This document shows, in pieces, positions 16,455 to 25,100 of a DNA stretch of 41,226 bases. The notes under the pieces were generated by a model. That model worked only from the letters and a program-made list of their open reading frames with translations, made no database searches and was not told the origin of the DNA. The stretch's first letter is position 1; every line of letters begins with the position of its first letter. The position numbers and the translations under genes are program-made. This DNA comes from Thermoanaerobaculia bacterium (GTDB lineage Bacteria > Acidobacteriota > Thermoanaerobaculia > Multivoradales > JAHEKO01). The stretch spans positions 1-41,226 of the forward strand of contig CAMYLC010000163.1 in NCBI GenBank assembly GCA_947259195.1, in the 5' to 3' direction.

Positions 16455-17033
16455 ATGGAAAGTCGCGCCAGAATCTTGCTTGCTCTACTCCTCCCGATTG
16501 CCGCCGTTGTATGGGTGGCCTGCGGCGGAGGAAACGAGGCTGGGGCACCGAGCGAGGGAGACCAGCCCGCGCCTCAGCAATCCGCGGTCCCACGAGCTCA
16601 ACAACCCATGGAGCAGACTCAGACAGAGCCAGAGAAGAACTTCTGCGCCCATCTCAGCTCCGATGACATCCATGCGGCTTTCGGCGGCATGATGGAACTA
16701 GGCACGCCGGAAGGCACGGAGACCGGCTGCAACGTTCCGATCCACTTCGGTGTCGACGGCAACGCCCTGGCTTACGGACAGATCTCTCGCGGCAACTATG
16801 ACGCCTTCAGAGGTTACGAGGATCAGAGAAATGTCGCCTTCGAGTACCTCGAGGGCCTGGGCCAGGAAGCTTTCGTTCTGAACAACGCCCAGGTCTGCGT
16901 GCTCATGAACGAGAGTGATGCTTATCTCGTCGGCGCTCAGATCATGGCCGTCGCCGAACCGCTCCCGATCTCCCAGGAGGAGTTGAAAGTCGGCCTGATC
17001 GACCTGACCGCCAAGCTGGTCTCGAATCTCTAG
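16455..17033 (+). CDS. Lipoprotein, unknown function (DUF3558-like pattern)
   Basis: This protein has 192 residues. GGAGAGGA lies 8 nt before the ATG, and the gene starts 19 bp after the previous stop. The N-terminus is a lipoprotein-type signal with Cys23 (WVAC, a lipobox with an unusual Trp at -3). A Gln/Pro/Glu-rich linker reaches about residue 60. The domain that follows has two Cys (NFCAHLSSDDI and ETGCNVPIHF), probably a disulfide, plus a third in AQVCVLMN. The arrangement CxxLxxxDIxxAFGG...GC resembles DUF3558-type lipoproteins. Its function is unknown. Confidence 0.7.
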   Translation: MESRARILLALLLPIAAVVWVACGGGNEAGAPSEGDQPAPQQSAVPRAQQPMEQTQTEPEKNFCAHLSSDDIHAAFGGMMELGTPEGTETGCNVPIHFGVDGNALAYGQISRGNYDAFRGYEDQRNVAFEYLEGLGQEAFVLNNAQVCVLMNESDAYLVGAQIMAVAEPLPISQEELKVGLIDLTAKLVSNL

Positions 17034-17117
17034 GCTAGCGAACCTCCCGGAACAGGAATCCGACACCATGATCCGAACTCCTTTGGTCTGAGATCTGCCC
17101 ACAGAGGTGCCACCCGT

Positions 17118-18587
17118 TTGCCCCTAACTCACGTCATGAGTGCGCCCACTATGAGACCCTTTGAAGCTCCGAGAACTGTCCTCCGCTCTGGCATTGGCCT
17201 GAGCCTATTGATCCTCTCAGGCTCGCCGGCGGCGAACGCCGCCTGCAACCCGATTCGGATTCTGAAAAACACGGTGAGTGCGGCGAACGAGGTCCTTCTA
17301 ACCGACACCCTGGCAGTCATCGATCCAAAGGCGAATCAGCGCCAGATGGTCCGAGAGGCAGAAGAACGACTGACTCCCTTCCTCTGCCAGGCCGTAACTC
17401 GACTTGTGTATCTGGACAAAGACAGCGCAGATGCAGGTGTCGGTTGGACCAATCCAGCCAAGCCGGACCTCGTCAACCTCAGCGCGACCGGTCAGGGAAG
17501 AGAGAACATGCTCGATCTTCAGGGGCCGAATCGCGACTACGCTCCGATGTATCGCGCCGGCACTATCCACGCGGTCATTCACGAGGCAGCCCATGCCGCG
17601 ACATTTCTCCTCGAGGCCAACAACGGTCTCGAGAAGGAGTTCAGCCTCACCGATTTGCTCTCCGGAGACTCCCGCTGGACCGACGAGGCCATCTCCATGG
17701 CTCAGGACATCGTCAAGAGCAATCGCCTGAAGGGAGGCTTCGAGCTGGAGTGGACCCGGGTTCATCAGTCCTTTGTTGAGACAGGCCTGGCCCAGGCCTA
17801 CCACGGTCGGGGTGATCCCGAGATGGAAGATACCGAGATCCTCCGCATGGGGGTGATGTCCGCCTATGGTGGTGACGAAGTCAGCGAGGACATCGCCGAG
17901 ATGACCTCCGCCGTTCTCTCGACGACCGCCTTCGCGAACGAAGGCGTCAGCGAGCTCAGTCAGGACCTCGGCTGTCAGAAGATGCAGGCCGAGTCCGGGC
18001 CTGGAATTCCCGATGAGCTCGCGGCGATCTTCACCAAAGTCGGCTTCGTGCAGTCCGTCGGCTTCATCGATGAGATCGACTACCGCGAGTGCGTCGGCGG
18101 TCTGAGAGTGCGGGGCAACGGCAACGGGATCTTCTCTTTCGAGGGTGGCCAAGAGAACAGAAGCTACACTCAGAACGTCAAAGGGAGTATCGGCAAACGA
18201 AACGGGCAGGGTCCCTGGCTCTTCACCTTCGAAGCAACGGGGTCTATCGGTCTCGAGGACGAGGGAACCAAGACAGCTCGGGCGATGGTGACGCTCGAGA
18301 TTGCCCCTGGAAGCAAGGATCTGGAGATGGTCTCCTTTCCGCGCGGCCTCTACAACATCGGCCCGGGACATGGCTCCAACAACAGCCTCATCATCTGGTA
18401 CAACGAAGGGGACGGCGAGGTTCCCGCTATCGAGGTCTTTCAGGCTGAGGTCCTAGTGGCCCGGGCGAGCCTCGACCTCATCGAGGGCTCGGTCTTCGTC
18501 AAGCAGTACATCAACCACACCGAGCTCTTCAAGCTGCCCTTGGCGCCAAAACAGGAGCGCGTGATCACCTTCCGGAAGGAGAAGTAG
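17118..18587 (+). CDS. Secreted putative zinc metallopeptidase (HEAAH ... EDIAE)
   Basis: This protein has 489 residues from the TTG at 17118, which has AGAGGTG upstream. ATGs at 17136 and 17151 are alternatives with weaker sites. A signal peptide ends near SPAANA. The motif HEAAH (155-159) lies in a helix (TIHAVIHEAAHAATFL), and EDIAE (257-261) about 100 residues later could supply the third zinc ligand. The last 170 residues form a beta-rich domain (GGLRVRGNGNGIFSFEG onward). I do not recognise a named family. It is third in the 15527-18587 gene series. It is probably periplasmic or exported. Confidence 0.65.
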   Translation: MPLTHVMSAPTMRPFEAPRTVLRSGIGLSLLILSGSPAANAACNPIRILKNTVSAANEVLLTDTLAVIDPKANQRQMVREAEERLTPFLCQAVTRLVYLDKDSADAGVGWTNPAKPDLVNLSATGQGRENMLDLQGPNRDYAPMYRAGTIHAVIHEAAHAATFLLEANNGLEKEFSLTDLLSGDSRWTDEAISMAQDIVKSNRLKGGFELEWTRVHQSFVETGLAQAYHGRGDPEMEDTEILRMGVMSAYGGDEVSEDIAEMTSAVLSTTAFANEGVSELSQDLGCQKMQAESGPGIPDELAAIFTKVGFVQSVGFIDEIDYRECVGGLRVRGNGNGIFSFEGGQENRSYTQNVKGSIGKRNGQGPWLFTFEATGSIGLEDEGTKTARAMVTLEIAPGSKDLEMVSFPRGLYNIGPGHGSNNSLIIWYNEGDGEVPAIEVFQAEVLVARASLDLIEGSVFVKQYINHTELFKLPLAPKQERVITFRKEK

Positions 18588-18683
18588 TGCATCGTGCCGA
18601 CACTCGAGCCGATCTCTCACCATGCATACTCGGCAATCTCCTCACCGGCAGCGGGAAATCTCGGAATACTTGAATGTAAGGTT

Positions 18684-20828
18684 CTAAGCGCAGCCGCGCT
18701 TAACCGCAAATGCGTAAGCTTCAGGCGTCCAGATTATCCCGCCGGGCACCGGAATCAACATCTCCATTTGCATGAGATAGGCCATGACCACCGCGCAAGA
18801 CACCTTGATACCCACTTTTGTGGCGCCTCGCCGTGTACCCTCCGCACCCACTCCTTCCTGCACGGTCTTCTCTGTCAATTCCACCCCCCAACCCTTCGAC
18901 CCAATTCCGAGAGTGGTGCCATCCGTAGGGTCAATCTCCCACCAGGCGGGCTCGGCATCCCCGCTGACCCACTCCGGTGCCACAACGACGCGCCCTGCCG
19001 CGTCAGCAGTCTTCATTCGAGCCTGAACCTCGGCCGGTAGCCTGTGGTTCTGCGGTAGATCTGGGTAGGACATCCACCTTCCCGTCGACTCCCCTCGACG
19101 AGCAAATAGCTCGGCCGTGTTGTGAGAAGGACCGTCCCGGGCAGATAGGGAAGCCTCCAGGACGGTGTCGAGAACACCTGCCTCGAGTCTGACTCTCGAC
19201 GCAGGAATCGACCCGCTCCCAATGACTCCGACTTCGTTGGCGACAATATCGACCGCATCGAGCGCTTCAAGTTGGCCGCCAGCGTCGAGTAGGTAGTGCC
19301 TCGTTAGGATATTCGGGCTGCCCAGATAGGTCGCCGATCCGAACCTCGAGAGCTCGCCTCGCGTCATCGAGAGCGCTAGAAGATCGAGCGGGATCAAGGG
19401 CTCCCTCAGGAGCCGCTGCAGCGGTTCTTCAGCTTCGGGATCGTGCAGAAGCCTCGCGAGAGCCGCCAATTGTGGCCCCTGCCGCGCCCACAGTTCCAGA
19501 GACGCCTTCTGAAAGGCAATCGGCTGAAGATGACTGCTGGTGACGAGGATTCGGCTGATGCCTTGAAGTGCCATTCCGCGCTCGCGGATAGCGTCGGCAT
19601 CGAGAGAAAACTCGGCGAAAGTGCCGTCGAGGCGGCGAGCCGGGCCGATCAGATCGACTAGCTCTCGCCGCACAATCTGTGCCTCGCGACCTGGCACTTC
19701 GATCTCGTATTCGATCCAGCAGGCGCTGAGCACAGACTCTGGAAGCTCCTCGGCCCGGCCGAGACCGCCCAATGCACTGGTCGCTTTCTCCATCTGACGA
19801 AGCACGGCCGGTTTCGCCGGGTTCCGTTCGAGCCTTCCATCTCGCCCGAAGCCCTGTTGAAATATCCGGGTCTTGCCAATTCGAAACAGAGGTAGCCAGT
19901 CCTGGGTGGTGTCTGCAACCGACAAGACCTCCGCCTTTGCGTCGGGGACTTCGGGAGTGACCGCAAAGCCAAAAGGTACGAAACGCAATTCGAAGTCTTG
20001 CGCCGGTCCCGCCGCGGCCTTCAACGAATGAGTCAGGGGAATCTCCTCCCTGACCTTTCCCTGATCCCATCGCTCGATCACCACTCGTACCGTGACCTGG
20101 TGGAATAGCTCCTCGGGAAGCTCTTGCGGATCGAATCGCTGATCGGCCTTGGGGCGCTCGTTCTCGAGTGGGCCGGTGAGGAGCGGATCAAGACTCCGCC
20201 AGCCAGACTCGCCTTTCAATTCGACCCACCAATGATCCGCGACAGCGGGCTCGAGTCCTGCGCTCCAAGGACTGTCTGGCAGCTGGACCAGCTGAGCCAG
20301 TGCCGCTGCCTGCTCGGCGGCGCGACCGACTGCCGCCTTCGCCTCTTCCGATGAGAAGCTCTCGGGAGAAACTGGCTCGAAGGCCTCGGCGTCATACTCT
20401 TGGAGGACTCTCTCCACCGCCGACTTCGACAGCTGGCCATTGGCCAAACGAGTCTCGTGGCCGGCATCCTCTAGCAACGCAGAGAGGAGCAGACTGCGAT
20501 CGAGACTGTTACCCTGACGATCGAGCAAGACACCCTCGGCGCCGCGGAGAACGCCCTGGTACGGCACCCAACGGGTGTGTTGCTCCACCCAATCGACGAC
20601 TTTCTCGGCCTTGAAGTCGGCCCCCTCCACCACCAAGGCTCCGTCGAAGCGACCCTGCGGCAGCACCTTCAGGAGCTCGTTCGCCTCGGCATAGAGATTC
20701 TTGGTCGACTCGATGGCTTCTTCGAGCTCTGCTTCCGTGAGCGCCACCTCCTGGCTGACGGACGTATGGGCGAAGTGGATTCCTACAGCAAACAGAGCTA
20801 CAACTAGTACACGCCTACGAATCCACAT
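18684..20828 (-). CDS. Secreted transglutaminase-fold protein with Cys replaced by Ser
   Basis: This protein has 714 residues. GGAGG stands before the ATG, and there is a signal peptide to about residue 26. Residues 60-220 follow the transglutaminase-like superfamily: VVDWVEQHTRWVPYQGV, then GNSLDRSLLLSALLEDAG where active enzymes have G-D-C-x-D, and then HWWVELKGESGWRSLDP. The Cys position is Ser108, while His199 and Asp214 of the triad are kept. It is therefore probably a binding or scaffold version. The remaining 490 residues have no recognised domain. The C-terminal part includes WWEIDPTDGTTLGIG and a hydrophobic stretch with two Cys. It is monocistronic and convergent with the 17118 gene. 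Confidence 0.7.
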   Translation of the reverse strand: MWIRRRVLVVALFAVGIHFAHTSVSQEVALTEAELEEAIESTKNLYAEANELLKVLPQGRFDGALVVEGADFKAEKVVDWVEQHTRWVPYQGVLRGAEGVLLDRQGNSLDRSLLLSALLEDAGHETRLANGQLSKSAVERVLQEYDAEAFEPVSPESFSSEEAKAAVGRAAEQAAALAQLVQLPDSPWSAGLEPAVADHWWVELKGESGWRSLDPLLTGPLENERPKADQRFDPQELPEELFHQVTVRVVIERWDQGKVREEIPLTHSLKAAAGPAQDFELRFVPFGFAVTPEVPDAKAEVLSVADTTQDWLPLFRIGKTRIFQQGFGRDGRLERNPAKPAVLRQMEKATSALGGLGRAEELPESVLSACWIEYEIEVPGREAQIVRRELVDLIGPARRLDGTFAEFSLDADAIRERGMALQGISRILVTSSHLQPIAFQKASLELWARQGPQLAALARLLHDPEAEEPLQRLLREPLIPLDLLALSMTRGELSRFGSATYLGSPNILTRHYLLDAGGQLEALDAVDIVANEVGVIGSGSIPASRVRLEAGVLDTVLEASLSARDGPSHNTAELFARRGESTGRWMSYPDLPQNHRLPAEVQARMKTADAAGRVVVAPEWVSGDAEPAWWEIDPTDGTTLGIGSKGWGVELTEKTVQEGVGAEGTRRGATKVGIKVSCAVVMAYLMQMEMLIPVPGGIIWTPEAYAFAVKRGCA

Positions 20829-21153
20829 GCCCGGCCTCCGATCTTCGGGTTGTCTGGCCTATTGGGTCCCTGTTGCTATGTTACATGATTTGGCACTGGA
20901 ATCCGCCATCTCGAACCCGAGCGGTTCCATACCGCTCTGACCGCCGAAGGGAAGCCCGATCACTGGTTGGAGTCGAAACGCGAACCTCCTGCAAAGCAGT
21001 CAGCAAACCAACATGTAGCTGACGATTTCATGGGCGCCGGACCTCAGATTGACCTGCCCGGACGAGTTGGTTGCGCGGATCCACGCGGTAGAGACAAGTG
21101 ACGTGCTGATTGAGACCAGGTGAGCTTGCGGACAAGGTTCGACTAGCGTGTCT
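20829..21153. other. 325-bp gap, nothing recognised
   Basis: The gap lies between two minus-strand genes: upstream of the transglutaminase-fold gene and downstream of the CPBP protease gene. I looked for tRNA T-loops, hairpins with T-runs and the local repeat families, and saw none. Short ORFs lack ribosome-binding sites. It presumably carries the promoter for the 20828 start. Confidence 0.5.
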
Positions 21154-21951
21154 TCACTTTCCGGAACTAGCAGCCAAGGCTGGGGGGCCTGACTCTTGGC
21201 TCTTCACCCTGCGCCACAACCAGGCTGCGAATGCAGCGTTCAGCGCCAGCCCGACGTACCCGACCTCGGGGCCGTAGATGGACGTCTCCTGGACACCGAG
21301 TGCGCCGACTTTCGCCCCGTAGGCAAAGAGCCCGTAGGCCAGGGCGTTCCAGACCGCGTGGCTGACGCTCGCGACCACCGCTGAGCCCGAGATCAGCCGC
21401 AGCATTCCCCAAACCAAGCCGAGAAGAAGCGCGTTGGGCAGGTAGACGAAGATCTGCGCCAAGGGCAGGTTGAACCCGGTCTCCAGAGAGACCGCCGAAA
21501 CGTGCCAGGCACAGAAGGCGATGCTGCTCCAGATCAGGACCTGGTTCTGGGTCCGCCCCGCCTTTCCGAGGGAGGCCCATAGCCAGCCCCTGAAGAAGCC
21601 TTCTTCGGTCAAGAGCACCATGAAAACCCCAACGGTGCTTCCCACCATGAGCTCGATCCAGAAGCGCTTCCAGTCGGTGCCCGAAAGATCGACGGCACCT
21701 GCCAGCAGGGCGACCACAGTAGCGGCGCCGATCACCACGAACGGATACAGCAGCGCCAAGCCGTAGTCCTTCGACCGCCCCCAGGCAAGGCCCATCTCCT
21801 GACGGGAAAACCCCTCCCAGTACCAGAGCAGGAGGCCAAGTGGCAGCAAGGGTAGGGCACTGAACACAGACAGATCATTGGCATCCATCGTGGTGGTGAT
21901 GGCGATCGCGGCCAGGATTCCGACGAGCGGACGGATGAGACGACGGTCCAT
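21154..21951 (-). CDS. CPBP-family intramembrane metalloprotease
   Basis: This protein has 265 residues with about seven membrane segments, and AAGGAGGT lies before the ATG. The CPBP (CAAX protease/Abi) motifs are complete: EEGFFR (Glu116, Glu117, Arg121), FCAWH (His150) and HAVWN (His198, Asn202), all at membrane positions. These form the glutamate/histidine catalytic site of Rce1-like proteases. Bacterial members take part in bacteriocin immunity or membrane-protein processing. No bacteriocin gene is seen nearby, so the substrate is open. The C-terminal tail is short, with a few charged residues before a Ser/Ala-rich end. Confidence 0.9.
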   Translation of the reverse strand: MDRRLIRPLVGILAAIAITTTMDANDLSVFSALPLLPLGLLLWYWEGFSRQEMGLAWGRSKDYGLALLYPFVVIGAATVVALLAGAVDLSGTDWKRFWIELMVGSTVGVFMVLLTEEGFFRGWLWASLGKAGRTQNQVLIWSSIAFCAWHVSAVSLETGFNLPLAQIFVYLPNALLLGLVWGMLRLISGSAVVASVSHAVWNALAYGLFAYGAKVGALGVQETSIYGPEVGYVGLALNAAFAAWLWRRVKSQESGPPALAASSGK

Positions 21952-22169
21952 ATTGACCTCCTTCGAGTAGCCCAGGGTGGTCTAGGCCGAATTGTACGGA
22001 CTCGCAGACTTTCGCGCTGGCGCGAGTGACCATCACTACGAATGCTAAACTCCGCAGTTAACACCCAAGGCGAGAATTCCAGGCGAAAGGCCAGCCTCAG
22101 TGGCTGTTTTCTGCCACGAATCCGTTTCGGTAGGTAGGGGTCACTTCTCCGAATGAGGATCTCTTGTGT

Positions 22170-25100
22170 ATGAGTGCACCAGCCACAACTCTAGCTCGCA
22201 ACCTCTCCTCGACGGCCCTTCTGCTGCTCATTGCGGCGACAGGCGCCTATTCTCAGCCCTCCCTCTACGAGGTCGAGCCCAACAACACTCCGGCCGAGGC
22301 CACCGAGATCTCGGGCGAGGTCCTGGTGATCGGAGCGATGGAGGGCGGAGACCAGGATGCCTATCGATGGACGGTCTCCGATGTCGACGCGCAGAAGCGC
22401 TGGACTCTCGAGCTCCAGGGGATTCCAGGCAGGTTGACCCTGGTCGAGGTGATTCAGGTCGAGTACGCCGACAACGGCATCGACGTTGTCGGGACAGACC
22501 GACTCTTCAAGATGGGCACTCGGGACGGCTCGAAGCCCTCGATTCACGAAGATCTGTTGTTCGAGCCGGGGGAGTACATCCTTGGAGTAGCACACGGCGG
22601 TGGGGGTGGCGGCAGCGCTTACCGCCCGCCAGTCGACAGCGTCAGTTTCGGGGATCAGGGCGTCACCAAATCGGCTGACACCTCGGAGCCCGGTGGTTAC
22701 CGCCTGACGATCCGAGAAGGCAGCAGTCTTCATCTCGAACAGAAGCCGCAAGACCGCGCGACTGTCGAATCCGCCTACAAGCTTCGTCTTGGCTCGGAGA
22801 ACGCCGCCTATCTCGAGACCCCTGACACCTGGTACAGGTTCGACATCTCCGACAAGGATGCCAGTCAGAGCTGGGATCTCAACGGCCAAGTTCCGGTGGG
22901 CCGCCAGGTGAACTCATTTCTCTACGCGAGTGATGGCACTCAGCTTGCCAAGACCTCCTCGGATGGCAAGGGAAGACTCTCGTTTCGCGACCTCGGTCTG
23001 GAAGTCGGCTCCTATACCGTCGAGCTCGCCAGCCAGGATTCCGGCTACATCCGCACTCTGATCGCTACTTCGGTCGGCCAGCGCATCGAGGGTGCCGAGG
23101 CCGAGCCCAACGACTCATGGAAGCTCGCCAACCGGGCGAGTCTCTCTCAGCCCGTGACCGGGCGCATGGCAAAAGGAAACGAAGCCGACTACTTCCTTTT
23201 TTCTCTTGACGACGCCACGGCCGATCACGTCCTGGAGTTGAAGCTCGAGACAGGCGGCGAACAACAGATTCAGCTTTGCCTGCTCGACAGCCGGGGTCAG
23301 AGACTCCAATGCCGCTCGGCAAAGGGCACTGTCGGGTTGCCCGATCTCGTCTTGACGCCTGGGGAATGGGGCTTTGTCGCCGAACGCGGTCCCGAAGGCG
23401 CCGAATACACCGTCACACTGTCACAGCAAGGATCCATCGAGGCCGGCCGCGAAGCAGAGCCCAACGACAGGGTCGAGTTCGCTTCCGGGGTCCCTTCAAA
23501 CAACCGCATCAAGGGACGCTTCTCCGGCACCGACACCGACTTCTACAAGGTGCTCGTCACCGACGAGCCGCAGCTCTGGCGCTTCCAGGTGATCGGTGAC
23601 GAGATCCACGAGCTCGCCTACAACGACGGCGCTGGCATTCAGAACCAGGTCTATCGGGCGCCAGCCGGTCAACGGCGCGTGAGGCTCGACAACGTCTTTC
23701 TGATGCCCGGCATTCACCACGTGAGAGTGAGCGGTCGCGATGGCGGCACCTATACTCTGCTCGCCCGAGCCATCGGGCCACCGGATCCGAACGGCGAGTT
23801 CGAGCCCAACGACGACACCAGCCGCATGCAGCCGCTGCGCTTCGGGCAGACCCGCACCGGCCTGCTCGAGGACGGGCAAGACTCCGACAACTACCGTTTC
23901 TATCTTGGGGCTTGGGATCGCATCCGGCTGACGATCGCACCGCCGCCCGATGGCGAGATCATGGCCCATCTCTACTGGGACAAATCGAGCTTCAAGCAAT
24001 TCAACCGGCCGCAACCAGGCCAGAAGGTCATCCTCGAAGGGCTCTTCCCGCCGGGCGACTATCGGCTGGCACTGAGCGCCAAGACGACCAGTGAGGCCGA
24101 GTACAGACTCAGCCTCGAACGCCTCGAGCGCTTCGGCTGTCCGACCGACTGCGAGCCCAACGACAATCTCGACTTTGCCAACCCACTGCCGGCCGAGCAC
24201 ATCGTCGAAGGGCGGGTCCACGAATGGCGAGACAGTGACTGGTATCGATTGCCGTTGTTCGATGAGCCGGCTGAGATCATACTCAGTTCAGAACCCAGGC
24301 ACGAAGTCCAGGTCGTTACACGCGCCTATGCCGCACGAAGTGTCGTTGCCTGGGATCACGAGGCCGAGCTCTGGCGTGGCACGGTCCCGGCCGGCTCCCA
24401 GCACTACTTGCAGGTGAAGGGTAGTCCTAATTCACCCTACCGGCTCGAGGTCCGCTTCCCGAAGGGTCCGGCCGTCCGGACTGAACCCGCCGAGCTGTCT
24501 CTCGAGCTGTCTCTCGAGCTCGAAGCCGCCGAAGTCGGCGCCTACCGCCACTACGGTCAACAGGTCGAAGGAAGACTCCTCCTGACCAACAAAGGCTCCG
24601 CATCGGCCAGCGTCTCGCTGCAGGCAGTCACCAGCGACTTTCGCTGGCAGGTGGAGCTCATGGAGACCGAGAAGACAATACCTGCAGGCGGCAAACAAGT
24701 CGTGCCGCTGACGCTGCTTGTCCCAGCAGACGCCTGGGCCGACTGGCCGGTGCGCCTCAGCGTGCAGGCCACAACGAATGAAGGAGCCAGGCGCGAGACG
24801 TTCTTCGAGATCAGCGCCGGGAGGGAGACACCCCCGGTGAACGCCGTCTATGGCTGGACGGTTCCAGATGAGCTGCGGGGCGGCTTCAATGTCGCCTGGG
24901 AGGCTCTCGGCGGCCGCTGGACCGGTGAGAAAGACACCGTCATCGGAACAGGCTTTCCCTATCTCTTCGACGGCATGATGGTCGAGAACTTGGGGCTTCA
25001 GATGCGTGGTGGCACCGAGCTCCATGAAGACGATGTAGTCGTCGAGCTGGCCGGAGAAGAACCCATCGAAGTGGCCGGGCTGATGCTCTCAGAGCTTGCG

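Noticed and set aside
17298..18371. 357-codon open frame on the minus strand
   Set aside because: It is antisense to the HEAAH protein gene. It has no signal, motif or ribosome-binding site.
20829..21153. tRNA or riboswitch in the 325-bp gap
   Set aside because: No T-loop, acceptor pairing or known aptamer core could be found by eye.
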